Source of the DNA: Pelodera strongyloides
Lineage: Eukaryota > Nematoda > Chromadorea > Rhabditida > Rhabditidae
Reading direction: 5' to 3'
DNA: 64,000 nt
Assembly: GCA_036852015.1 (NCBI GenBank)
Contig: JAANDG010000177.1
Coordinates: 184,353-248,352, forward strand
This document shows, one piece after another, positions 51,895-64,000 of this stretch. The position numbers were made by a program, and so were the translations under genes. Under the pieces are notes generated by a model that was not told the origin of the DNA, searched no databases, and saw nothing but the letters and a program-made list of their open reading frames with translations. Position 1 is the first letter of the stretch. Every line of letters starts with the position of its first letter.

Positions 51895-54800
51895 ATAAAA
51901 TGTGGTTTTTGTCCGTCCTAGACACTTCTGATATTTGTTTGCACATGTACTTTCAACGCTTTTCTACGACACTCTAACTCTGAGATCGCGCTTTTGCAAC
52001 ATTAATGTTCAATTTGTGAGTCCACTACTTTTCGCATGTATCTCGCGTATTTCAGAATTCAGAGCGTCCTAATATCACTGTCAAAGTACTCTGTCTGAAA
52101 ATTTACTTACAACGTTCTCTTTGAAAATTTAATAGTTCAGAACTAACTCAGATAGTTCAAATGCGGCTTTCACTACAAGTTTCCTGCCCGAAAGCGGTGA
52201 TAGGTTGACAGTATACAATCTTCTATAATAGAGTACGCCAACATAAATTGAATTAGTTGCATTCTATCAGAATTTATGACACATTGGCTTAAGATATTGA
52301 AAACATATGTAGTTAAAATATTAGTTGGAAAAATGTGACAAAGCAAATGAAATCGTGTGTTTCCTTTTTGAACAGACACACCAAGAAAATTTCACTCCTT
52401 ATTTCTGGTAGCATTGTCCTTATTGATGTGAATGTCGTTGCTGTTTCTCACTAACCATATGCCAAGTGGAACAGGGTATTATTATGCTTATGCGCGGCAC
52501 ACAACCTATCATGCCCTTTGTTTATATGGAAAGAGCAATTTCCTGCTCTTAAATCGTTCCTCCATATATATAAATGAGTCAGTGATTGGCAGAAGAGCTT
52601 AAGCCGCGCGAAAGTAAACACAAAATGTGCCCAAGGACTGAATCGCTGACCATAAACATATATTTACATGCATGATAAATATTAATGGAAGGAAAGCGAA
52701 AGCTTTCAGATTGCCCACGATGACAAACTGTTTTGTGCGAATATTTTGCTGACGCTCGTTTCTTTGCACTCTCATGCAGGTCAGACAAAGAATCATACCC
52801 TTATTAGTTTGGTTAGTTCGATGTTTTCTTACCCTTCGACTCCACACTAATTAGCGCTAGCTTTTCTATTTGTTGATAGCCATGAGATATAAAACAATGG
52901 GGTAATTTTATAGGCATAAACAAAACTGGAGGGTTTTCGGGAAAGGGAAAAAAAACACTGTTTGATTCATTTAAAGTAAAATATTTCCATCGTGGTCCTA
53001 ATGTAAGGTCAAGCCACTAAAATGAGAGAAAGATCTATTTCCAAACGCTCTACTGTAACACTGTGTAGAATATTTATGGTTGATTCGTGCATACTTGGTA
53101 TAGCTCAACATGACTACATGCCCTAATACCAGAACTCTCTCATTAATCGAAGGCGCCGTCCGTGAATTATCTTCTGATGTGCATATTGTTGTGGCTGCAT
53201 CAGTGGGCGTCTAGCGCTTGAGTTAATTTTTGCAGTACATCACGAAAATTGAGTTCGGAAAACTCGAGGATTTCCGTCCATGCCATATTTTCCTAAATCC
53301 TTTTGTATTTTTTGTGTGTAATGTCTTAAGTGTAAACTTTTGCAGTACCAGAACATTTAAAACGAGAAGTGGTACATAGTAGGTTTTACATGTCCAAGAG
53401 TTCACGGGGCCATGCATGAACACCGGCAGGTATGTTGCCAGATGATTGTAGTCTGTAGTTAGTAGTCTGTATTGTCGACGCATCCAGGGGCTCATTACCT
53501 TTGCTTCTCATCCGAGTTGAATTTTTGCTTTCCTTAACAAAAAATTTTCTGCCTTCTGTTTTTTTTCACAGATTCAAATGATCAGAAAGCGAAATATTTC
53601 CGTATGTGCACTCTGTGATCTTTTTCCTGTTTTGCTTCTCAATGTTTTTGGCGGATCTTAAACCAGGTGATTTTGTAACCGAACACTTCCACATATCACA
53701 GAGGTGAAACCATAGTCGAGAGCACGGCTTGAACTCCATGTCTCCCCTAGGCTAACATTCCCGTTGGTTGTCTCCTATAGTTCTCGTCATGATCATCATC
53801 CTACATCCGTTCTCCCTCTCTTTCTCCACCTTTTTTCCTTGCTTTTCTGTCAGCTGTCATCTTCTCATGCACAATTAGTATGTGCCCCACAAAATGCCAG
53901 CCCAGACAACCATTCCTCTTGAATATTATTCGCCAAGTTTTCAGAATTGCTTGGTATGTCTATGTGTCTCTCCACTCTTTTAGTTATTATTTTCATCCCC
54001 GCTCATTGCAATAGTTTCCATTATAAGAATGATGTCTGGGAACTTTACTCAAATACCGCTTTGATTATGCGAAATGTATTTTTATTTGGAATGTACCTTT
54101 TATTGTTTCCTTGGCTTACTTGATCTGACTATCTGTAATTCCCTTACCGTCACGCAAACAGCTCAAGAGATTCCTTTGCTGAAAGAGATCAAGCCCTTGA
54201 GCAATGTGCGAGCGGTATGCTAATACGCTGTTTTGTTTGACCTTTGTGTTATTGCCTGTTCTTTTTTTGTTGTTAGACAAAAGTCATTATAAAGCAGACA
54301 CATTCTGTGTCCTTCTTATTATCGGTATTTTTCCTTAAAGAATTTTTATGAAACCTGTATTTAGCTGGATGGCGAACGTTCCACAAGAATAATATAGTGA
54401 CGTCAATTTCATTTATTCATTATCATTTGTGCAATGGACACTTGATTGGCCCTAATGCGCTAATATTGGGTGTTTTTGTTGGTGAAAATCCCCATCTGGG
54501 TGGATTTCTTCTCGCTGGCGCCCTTCCTATTTCCGGACCTCGACCATTGTTTGTACTGCTCGTTTCATTAGTGCCTCGTTTTCATTCGGAAACCACCGCA
54601 AGCACAACCCAACTGATATTCCCAGGATTCTTCAATCAAACAAACAGACAAATTGATTGTCACACGTTTTTTGACACCCAAACCCTCGTCAGTGGGGCAG
54701 CGATTTTTATCCTATCCTTATTTGGATAAAACAAGAAGGATACTGTTGTGGAGACAACGTATTTTGCTCATATTGGAGGATGAACTTTGGTTTTCGTTAC

Positions 54801-55396
54801 CAAGCTTGTCTGGATTTATCCTTGCTTATGATGATGATTCAGTCGGACGTCTTCTACACTCCGAGATTTTATCTCTACTGACAGCTGCGCACTAATGCCC
54901 ATGATATGCCCAAGTAGAGCTTTTCCTACTGAGCCCCCCGGCTTCTAGTTATGAGGCTTTTTAAGTGCGCCGTCTCCGTCTCTCCTCATGACATTTTCTT
55001 GTTTATTAGAAGAAATAAAGCCGTTACTTCCAAAGGTCAATTATGGGAATTAAATTTCCGGGATATTTTTCTTGCGAAACTTTTATTACCCAAAAACAGA
55101 AGTGAATAGAATGTCTGACTTTTGGATGGCCGCGTCTTTTTGTCGGCCGTCAGATGGCATTATCCAATTTATTGTCAAGAGGCCAAAACTCCCTCACACT
55201 CACCCTCACACATATCAAACACGAACTCATAGGCTCATATCCACACTCTAGTTTCAGTGGAAGATTGTTTGAAATTACTGTGGCCCATATTATTTGCATC
55301 CTTTTAATGACAACTCCCTTGTAAACACCAGTTACTTCGAAATTGTTCATGCACTGCGTATAAAAGTTCCTTATGTCTCGTATTATCAATAAAAAA

Positions 55397-55424
55397 CATC
55401 TCATTGATCACCATCAATGAGATG
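55397..55424. repeat. Perfect 12-bp hairpin
   Basis: CATCTCATTGAT and ATCAATGAGATG pair perfectly around the loop CACC. No flanking gene is recognised, so a role is unknown. Confidence 0.7.
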
Positions 55425-58400
55425 ATCACATTGCTCTTATGCTGTACGTGAATCTATTTGAGGTACTTCTATGAGATCATTTATCTTTCCCAGTTTTGTT
55501 TGTTCTGTATGACTGTCGGTTCCGATGACATGCATCCACAATGATTGTGTCATTCTCACTCCTTTGTTTACATTTCACGGTCACTTCGCGACGAATCTTG
55601 GATAATCACCGAGCTTACGCTTTGCATATAATCACGTTTCTAGCAAACGGTATTTCTTGACCTGCATCTATTCCTATTTTTAAGTGTTGCTATCGCTCTC
55701 AATTTTGAGCTATTTTGTTTTTGTTGTTGTTGTTGTGAGACGCATGTCGATATTGAACGAAAAGTTATTTTCATAATGATTCGTTCCTTCAGTTTATCAT
55801 CATTATTTCGCAATGGACATTACGCATAAAAACGATTGAAAAATGCCGAGTGCATCCGATTCGAGGGGTACATCCATGTATGCCCTTTGCTGTTCTAGTA
55901 CTTTCCCTTATCTTATAGGTATGAGTGAGAAAAAAAAAGAGTATTTGAACATAAATTCGCTTTTTGTGAATACGCAATGACGTCGGAACTATTAAGTGGA
56001 GCCTATCACTTGTTTTCATATGTAACTGTTTTTGGTTGTCCTTCTACATAATCGCTCAACAATGAAATACGTTGTCTGTTTTAGTAGGAGGGTGTTGGCC
56101 TTGTTTGGGCACTGTTCTCAACTAGATCAGATTTCTTTTTCTTTTCTCTCATTTAGGTCCAACATGAAAAGAAATCCCCCTCAATGGAGTAGGAAAAAAT
56201 TTAAGTGTAGGATGTATGTGAAAAAATGGATGAAAATTCTTCCCTAATTGTTAAAAATTGGGTATGAATATAAGCTATGCATTAGGAAATATGGTCTAAA
56301 CCTTTTTGGACCACATCAATCACTCATGTCAGCTGATGGAATCTTTGAATCCAACTACCGCTTCTACTCACTGAATACCTCTAATAGAAACAGGCAATTT
56401 GTTGGAGTGGCCAGTTCCGTTTATGCACCAAGCATGTCGAACAAAATTAGCATAGCTCACCTAAGATTCATTGAACGCTACTGATTCAAATCCGTTTTTT
56501 TTTGTTTCTAAGTTAACAATAAGTATTCCTTTTCTATATGTATTTATTTTTGTTGTTGTTTTAATAACTGATCCTGGTATTGTTTGACATGGATCGTGAT
56601 AAATGTTAGGCATATGTACTGATACGATGTTCCGATGGTGCACACTAACATATAATATTATTGATGTGTACTGAATTGTCATCCTATCAGACGAAAAAAA
56701 TCGAGTTTTTTATATTTGCAAATATACAAATCGTATGTGGAATACCAAAAACGCACTAATTCCCACGTGCCGAAATCAAATTTTGGATCAATTCATGTCA
56801 ATCCTAACCATCACCACGTCAAGGCAGAGAGTATGGCTACCAAAATTGGTTTTGGATTCTAATTGAGAAATGCTTGAAAATTAATTCAAGTCGTAATGTT
56901 TTGCGAAACATTTTCAATGCTTTTAACAGTGACTGTGTTGCTCACGAGAAAGCTTATTTAATTAATTACGTACTTTGCTCTGTTTTGCGATCCTTTTGGT
57001 TTCTTTGGTCGTCCAATTCTTCACAACTCTTCCATACTGCGCCTTTTTTTACTATTTTCTGTTGGTTCGTGGAAGATGGCGCCAAGCGAAGGAAAGGTAA
57101 TGCAATTTGGACACGGCGCTCATGCGCTCTTCATTTGCCTTTCTCTGGAGAAAGAGACATCCACTGGCCCACAAACAGACAGCGTCATACAATGTGTCAC
57201 CCCTTTTGGGCCTAGGAACCCACCGAATTCATCGCCAACTATTTCTGAATTTTACCACATAGGCTGAATGTTGTTGTTTTCATTACTTAAACATATGAGC
57301 GCTTCCGATGGGTCGGAGCCTATATTCACAAAACGGTATAACTCTATGCATTTCATTCAGTTTCACCCCTAGCCATAAGCGATAAGGATGTTTCAAAGGG
57401 TGCCGTATTTTCCCATCTCTATGCCCTATTAGCATACTGACGTGCGCGATTCAATTTTATGGTGTATTGCCTGCAGTGTATTGTGTAGAGAAGTGATAGA
57501 TTGCGACAGCTATGAAAGAGACCCTTTCACACATTTTATACTAGCCGATCTCATAATGTGGACAACTAAGGAAAACGCATACTGAGCGATCGCTTCCATG
57601 TTTTTCTTTTAAGAGTAATTCTTTTATGAGCCAGGCATACATATGACAGCGCCCGTTTTTTTACCAGATTGTGAAACACTCATTTTTCCTCATGAGCGGT
57701 GCTTCTACATATTGTTTTGACACGATGCAGCCAATACTTTTACAGTTCTTAGAATTACAATGTCAGCTGTTCCAATGCCTCGCAAAAGTTGCTTTTATGT
57801 ATGCCTTTTAAGAATGCTAGATTTGTGTACGTCCATTTTTGCAACATTTATGTACGTTTTTTTCACACTCCCAGTGGTTTCCAATATGAATTCCTCACTT
57901 CAGTGGGTCTTTGTGGCGGTCGGAACAAGAACTGTTGCTTTATAGAAGCAATGTTTCTTTGCAGTGAAACCGTAGTAGTGTTCTAAACGACTCAATTCGA
58001 ATAATGTTACTCTTTTGGCTAAATATTTAGTAAGTTTTCCTCATTCTTCGATTTTTTTTCTTCGATTTTGACCAGGGCTGCTAGTTAATTCTCAGTTCAC
58101 TTCTTTTAATTCCAAAATTTAACGCTGCGCGCTGTCCCCGGTTTACTGGTTTCCTTTTTATATGTTGTCAAGAATTCCATGTTCAACAAACAACCTATCC
58201 AAAATCATCCCGTCTCTATTTGTTGATTAGCCTCATTCTATGGCGCGGCTCCAAACGCTGTTATTTCCGCGGTGTTTTCCCAATATTATTTTGGGACTTT
58301 CTTGGAAGTGATTATATCTTGAAATACAACATTTTTCACCGCCAGCCATTTCTTCGGGTGCTTGTTTTTTCAGTTTCCCTTTCACACTGATTCTCCCATA

Positions 58401-58693
58401 TCCGGTGTCGTCTTTTATTCATTAGATTTTCGCGCAAACTTGAACCGTTTTAATTTCCGCTCGGCGTTTCTGAACCCCGAATTTTGATTACAAAAGTTAA
58501 CCTTCAAGGTTGAGCAATGTTTGTTTTTGTGAGCTCGATATTCGGTGACGTAGAGAGCGTAGTTTGGTTTGCTAGATATAAATATCAGTTTATATATCGT
58601 TTATATAAAGGAACAAATTGTGTCTGTTTGTTTGATTGTAAGGATTCACGTTACGCAAATAATGCGAAAATTTAGCAATAATCGCGAGATACG

Positions 58694-58763
58694 TGGTCTT
58701 GGCGGGACTGGAACCCGCAACGTGTTGCTCAGCAATTTACCGCTCTACCGATTGGCCACTAAC
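58694..58763 (-). tRNA. tRNA-like sequence, probable pseudogene
   Basis: The minus strand has an A-box-like TGGCCAATCGGTAGAGC and a T arm GCGGG-TTCCAGT-CCCGC with perfect stem pairing. The acceptor ends pair only for their outer bases, and the anticodon arm does not fold normally (TTGC-TGA-GCAA instead of a 5+7+5 arm). I infer a decayed tRNA or tRNA-derived repeat. Confidence 0.45.
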
Positions 58764-58844
58764 CATATTATTTATCGCTGATAATGGATCTGTCGAACAT
58801 TGGCGGTGCCATGCTCAATCTAAATATTAAACGCAAAATTCTCG

Positions 58845-58919
58845 ACCTAGCGGGGTTCGAAACACCTACCTACCTCCCGTTGTGTAGTCCAACGCTTTGC
58901 TAATTTCGTCACTTGGTAC
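58845..58919 (-). tRNA. tRNA-like sequence, probable pseudogene
   Basis: About 80 bases from the previous tRNA-like element and in the same orientation. It keeps GTTTCGAACCCCGC near its 3' end and the core AGCGTTGGACTACACAACG, which resembles ATCGTTGGACTGTGAATCG in the tRNA-like sequence at 23657-23735. This suggests they belong to one tRNA-derived family. The acceptor stem does not pair well. Confidence 0.35.
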
Positions 58920-61900
58920 ATGCTAATCAAATCTTATTTCGTCCATGGAAAGTCGTCTCAGGCAGCGTTAGCCCTCTGGTATATTATAATAATACTATCT
59001 TCCAGTACAAACAACCTTGTTCCTTCCGCATTATTCTTGTTCAGTAGTCGAAAAGTTGTTCATTCTGGATGGTCCTTTTTATAGTCATCCTCTCAGTGCG
59101 ACTCCTCAATTCATTAATGTCGAATGAGCCAAGGAGAGCATCTTTCCCACTTGCACGGACACGAAATCCTACGAAAATGACAATTGCATATGCATTTGAA
59201 GTCATGTGTCCGTTTTGTGTATTACTGAATACTAAGTTGCGTTCCAGTAGAGAACTCGATCAGCGGCCAAAGCCACCAAAACGAAACTTGTTTTGCTGCG
59301 AAATAGCATATGAAGAACATTCGCATTGTTGTATATGTGGATGTGAATTACATTCTCGCGTAATTAGGCGTTAATCGTAGTGTTTCTCTATGCATTGCGC
59401 CTCCTTCCTGTTGCTCTTCAGCTGACTGCGATAATGACTTTTTCGGCCATAGTTATTCTCCAAATCCAACACTTGGATAGGAAAAAATATGCAGCAAACT
59501 GTACTTTACGTTTCAACAATGGTCGAGCGAATTTATTAGATTGATTAGCATTTTTGCAGGAAATGATATCCAATTCTAAACGAATAATTAAAGATAATCT
59601 AGTACCAACTATACCCGATTAGCGGGCATCTTCCTTTTTTAGAAACACGAATTGCTGACTTCTCCATTAGTGCATGCAGTTTACCAACTTTAAGCCAAAC
59701 ACTTTTATGATTTTGTTTATTGTTAATTGCCGGGGACCCCATGTGGCATCTATTTGAAACCGGGGTCGTTTAGATCCGTCACTCGGCTCAGTCGTCATCA
59801 TCGAAAATCGCTCGCAATGAGCAATGCGGTCTTATCAACATTGCAAATATTTCAAGGCTCTGTTTAAGAATATGTTCTAATTTGAATTTGTTAGAATTTG
59901 AATTTAGGAAAGTTGCTTAAAATATCTCCGTTTCGTATAATTTTCTAAATTGTGGATTGACGTTCATCTACTAGTTTTCCTTATTGCGTGCTGGCAACAG
60001 ATTTCTCATTAATTATGGGTCTCAAAACAGTAGGGATTACATGGTTGTTCAGATATCGGAACTGCTTTTAAAGTTCTGGATAGTTTTATTAAATTATACT
60101 GACGGACCTTCTCTCTCTCGCTTACGAAAGGAGCGAGCTCTTGTTATGACAATTCACACTCGAATACGCTCTTTTTCTTCCCCTTCTGTCTCTGTCCACA
60201 TTGATGTTGTCAATCAAATGATTCCCCCCCCCCCTTCCATGCCATGGTTGCATACCAAATTGTTTTCATCCTCAAATGTTTTGCGGAATAATGCTTGTGA
60301 AGACATGCTTCAAAAATTAATGAGAAAATGATGCACATATGCAACTGACAGAGTTTGTTTTAAATGATGGTTATGAGGAACAATTGTGCTCAGCACTGTT
60401 TTTTTATTCCATAGTTTACTAGCAATGCATGTCATTCTTCTATGACAATTTCCTGGTTCGAAAGCCCAACTGCTTCATTTCACATGCACTAATACGTTGT
60501 TTCAGTTCTATTGAATCCCCGTCTATGAAAATCATATGGATTGAATTTCGCAGTTGCGTGCAATATATCTTAACATATTTCATACGTTCCGTGCGATGTT
60601 TATCGTGTGCTCTTTGTTAAACAAATTCTACACTTACATTGGTGTTATATTGTTATTGTTGTACATGTTTTGCCAAAAACCGGAGGTTTAATAGCGAATT
60701 GCCCCAGGCCCATGTTTCACCCGATGATTGTCCTTTCCTAGCCCCGTTTCTCATGCAATTCCTCTATTGAACGTCTTCTTTTTCTCTCTTCTTTATCTAT
60801 CTATCTCTTCTTTTTGTACGTCAGGAGACATCCTGTGTCAGAAAATTTCCCTTTTACACTGCAGCAGTAAAAAATACATTTGGGTTCATGTTTTATTGTA
60901 GTATTTTCGAGTTCTTCTCATTGTTTCGAGAAATTGGAATTATTTTACCAGGAATATATGTCTGTGGTAAACTTGTCCATATCAGTCTTTATGTCCTTAT
61001 TTATTGATAAGGAAGTCCTAAAGGGTTTGGTGTGATTGGTCATTTCTGATACAAAATACATCAATGCTGTTCGCTTGCCGCACTTTCCACTGTCTTAATG
61101 GGTACAACCGCGAAAATAGGCGGAATATTTATCTTAAATAACAGAATGGTGTACGTATAATCATGCTCCGTTGTATTAGAGCTGTGCAAGCGTATTGAGT
61201 TACGAACGTTTCACATTTTACTCGTTTTCTATTATTTTGTTTTGCTTATGTGTGTATGCTACCGCTTGATTGGAACTCCTTCATGGCTCCTATTTTTATC
61301 TTTATGTATTTTGTTTCTAATGATTTTAGCATTCAGCTTATTTTTATATTTGAGTCAACCGTGCTTTAAAGGGATATGCAGAAGCAATGGTCCGATTGTT
61401 TCGAAATCCGATTTGTGTTTCTCGCACGAGAAAACAGAGACATTGACGGAACATGCATGAATCATCAAAAGTGAATATCTGCCTTTGGTGAAACACAAAA
61501 CAGAACTGTTAATTCACTGTCGTCATTTAAACAGCCTTGTGATTTTATGCCTGAGTTGTTTTTATCTTATTATATTTTGCTGATTAAGTTGAACCAAAAG
61601 CTAATAAACAGATCCCACGTTTGCGCAACAGGGTTGCTTCCTTTTATGTAAGCGAACTATCCGTTGGTGTGAAAATACACCCCGCTGTGAAACTGCTTGC
61701 CTCCTGAAGTAACATTGATCGGAATGACTTTGTAGTCATATTATACCAGCTACTTATGCGCCTTTCGCAACGATATAACCGTAATAAGTGTTATATGTGA
61801 TAAGATTATAATGTCAGTGCTATAATATCTGAGCAAACGTAAGCATGAGGACTTCAGCGAAAACTTTTAAGTATTGGTGGACTTTGGCCCAGTCAATATT

Positions 61901-63216
61901 GGCCCAGTGTAACCTTTCATATCACGATATTTTGTCAGAATTCCTTTGTTCTTCTGAAAGTTCCGCAAGTGAGGATCGACTAATTCCCCCCGAACGAACG
62001 ACGTCCCAATTCTAACACAGAAACCATTCTGGAGGGCAACATCTTCCCTCTAGTCTACCCCTCCCTCTCACCCCCATTTCCCTCTTTCTCTCACCACCAC
62101 TCTCTGTATTTTCTACCCCAAATGTTCTTTTTTGGCTCAATTGGTCGCTAGCCAAAATATTCCAGAAATGTTTTTTTTTTTGTGTTTGACTACAGATCAT
62201 ATATCGAAATTTTCTTCCGTGACGACGGCATCAGCAATGTTTTCTTTTTCAATTTCAATTTCACTTTTATTACCTTATTTTGCTACCGTATATCCTATTG
62301 TTGGCGTCTTCCTCGACCATAATTAATTCGGTTTAATGGATATGTGAGAGTATTTTTGCGGGCCTGCCCCATCCAGCACTAAAACGCATTTTCCAACTTT
62401 TTTTAATGAGTTTCAGTTCCTCAACGTTGATCATTTTGGGAATATTTCACGGCGAATAGCTGTGTATCACCAAAAAACCTCTTCAGCAATTATCTGCTTA
62501 ATTGAAGAAATGGGCCACTCATTTCTTAACTACATGATTAATTGCCTCATTTCCTTGTTTTTTTCTCCAATTCAAATGTTGCTTTTTGTGCGACTCCAAT
62601 AATTGGAACGCCATTCTGTTCAGTGATATTACTATTTACGTTCTTATTTTGTGTTTTTTTGCTAAAAAAAAAACATAATAAATTGTACTGTACTTTTTGT
62701 GTAAAATATAGATGCCGTTTCTTGCGCCTAAGAAGTCTGTCATTAAAAAAGGGATATATGTAAGCGAACAAAAAGATAATTGGTCTTAGGATAATGAAAC
62801 AAAAGTTGTAATTGTTTTGTATTCAGAAGCTCTTTGGGCAAATATGTAACCTTTATTTTGAGTGTTATGTGTTCGCACGGTCTCTAACATGGAAATTTTT
62901 CAACTAATGCTGCATAATTGATTTGCTAACTTTATTTCTTCAGCTTAATTTTTTACGTGCACCGCAATTATTTTTTTACTACAATGTTGTAGTTTCGGGT
63001 AGATTCACTCTGCATTTTCTTTCCTTTTTGTGGCGCTGTCTCGATAATTCTTCATTTTATATGACTAATAATAATTGCAGGATATGCACGCTTGACCGTA
63101 TAACTTGCAAGCCTCTGCAGTCGATTGTGATCTTCAAACGGGCATTCTCCACATACAATATTATCAATCAAGTATTCCAAACTGCTACTTCTTTTCAACG
63201 TCTTTAGTCCGCCACA

Positions 63217-64000
63217 ATGGCGGATGGTTGCGAACAGGTTAAAGTCGCCATAAGGGTGCGTCCCTTCAATAAAAGAGGTTAGTTGGGTCTTTCATTGTTT
63301 AATGGTTAAGGGATGCATGTGGTTTACTGCAATCACAATATTTCCTTAGAAAAAGTCACAACGTTAGAATCCACATCGTTCTCTCTTCGGGATAATAATT
63401 TGTATTCTGGTACCTGCCGAAGGATGGCTCTATAGGCGAACTGTTACATTTAGAAAATACATAATAATCAACTACTTCAATGGACGACAGTCACTCTCAT
63501 AAAAATTTGTTGGAACGTTTGCTGAAAGTAATTCCAGTAATAAGCATTTTTCAGAAATTGACCTCAAGACAAAATGTGTTGTTTCGATGAATGATGGTCA
63601 GGTGATCCTGGATCATCCCACAGATGAGTAAGCCTTCTGTTACTACGAATGACAAGGTTCCTCGTCTATCATACTTTGGGCATCTGTACATTCTGTGTAA
63701 ACATCTCGTGTTTCAGAAAACAACCCAAAACTTTTGCATTTGACCACTCATTCTATTCTTGCGATCCAAGAGATCCGAACTTTGCAAGTAAGTGCCTTTT
63801 TCCTCCTCTTAATTACGTGAAATTGAGCGGAAAAAAGTTTTTCGTTATGTCTGCGTTCGTCCTCTCACAAATACGGTCGCGGAGGGTATGAGTAAATATC
63901 AACGTAATTACTCTGATGTCAAAACTGTAAGACAGTTCCGAAAATTGAACCGTAAAGCCTACGCTATAGATGCAGCGCGGATTGACTGCGCTGCAGGACT
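63217..64000 (+). CDS. Kinesin-3-type motor protein, N-terminal part (runs off the edge)
   Basis: Three exons are visible (63217-63277, 63555-63627, 63717-63787), joined in phase and continuing past the window. The protein starts MADGCEQVKVAIRVRPFNKR, the first strand of the kinesin motor domain. It continues with EIDLKTKCVV, ILDHPTDEKQPKTFAFDH, and FYSCDPRDPNFA. The KTFAFDHSFYS and DPNFA wording resembles kinesin-3 members of the KIF13/KLP-4 group more than UNC-104. These are plus-end microtubule motors carrying vesicles and receptors. The ATP-binding P-loop lies beyond the edge. A CTTTAG acceptor 9 bases before the ATG suggests a trans-spliced start. Confidence 0.88.

Larger units (their letters stand above)
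48377..63216. other. 15-kb gene-poor stretch before the kinesin gene
   Basis: I find no convincing exon chain. The contents are the shared ShKT 3' flank (to about 48600), a 353-bp palindrome (50378-50730), a minus-strand open frame with leucine-rich-repeat-like residues (51649-51894), a 28-bp hairpin (55397-55424), two neighbouring tRNA-like sequences (58694-58763 and 58845-58919), an 11-C run (60224-60234) and a pyrimidine-rich tract (62040-62110). Longer open frames, such as 59069-59374 and 59984-60331, show no domain. Part of it may be distant regulatory DNA or an upstream outron for the kinesin gene. Confidence 0.5.

Noticed and set aside
59069..59374. 101-aa open frame with paired cysteines
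   Set aside because: The CPFC and CCICGC pairs suggest a zinc-binding module, but spacing fits no family I know and no flanking exons join in phase.
60224..60234. Run of eleven C
   Set aside because: A simple homopolymer with no associated feature; at most a sequencing-error hotspot.

Overview
The window reads as nuclear DNA of a nematode. The evidence is a cuticle collagen with the nematode-type N-terminal hydrophobic domain and furin-like RNKRQ site, multi-ShKT secreted proteins, a secreted two-domain galectin-like protein, compact AT-rich introns with GT..AG borders, and start codons lying directly after AG acceptors as in trans-spliced genes. The species cannot be named from the sequence. 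Exon models were built by hand; in every complete gene all splice phases close, giving uninterrupted reading frames.

Layout: 1-5019 has no gene I can support, only repeats. 5020-7314 (+) is a secreted tandem galectin-like protein, convergent with a cuticle collagen at 7424-9000 (-). 11575-13402 (-) is a four-pass membrane protein whose first intron is almost filled by a TTAA-flanked MITE. 16171-21468 (-) is an 18-exon, five-finger C2H2 protein with a tRNA-Arg(CCT) gene inside an intron. 25684-28887 (+) is mitochondrial sulfite oxidase. 30526-31834 (+) is a small dual-specificity phosphatase-fold protein whose catalytic Cys is replaced by Ser, convergent with a TACC-family coiled-coil protein at 32462-37948 (-). 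40649-43383 (+) is cytosolic aspartate aminotransferase with a decayed exon copy in its last intron. 44312-45586 and 47045-48376 (+) are tandem duplicate four-ShKT secreted proteins that also share promoter sequence. 48377-63216 is a 15-kb gene-poor stretch holding a near-perfect 353-bp palindrome and tRNA-like sequences. 63217 to the right edge (+) is the start of a kinesin-3-type motor.

The genes are not an operon or a pathway: housekeeping metabolism (sulfite oxidase, aspartate aminotransferase), cytoskeleton (TACC, kinesin), secreted or cuticular products (galectin, collagen, ShKT) and a nuclear zinc-finger protein are interspersed. No clearly new multi-gene system is visible. The most interesting items are the Cys-to-Ser pseudophosphatase, the palindrome, the intron-filling MITE, the decayed exon duplication, and the ShKT duplicates with conserved upstream blocks.
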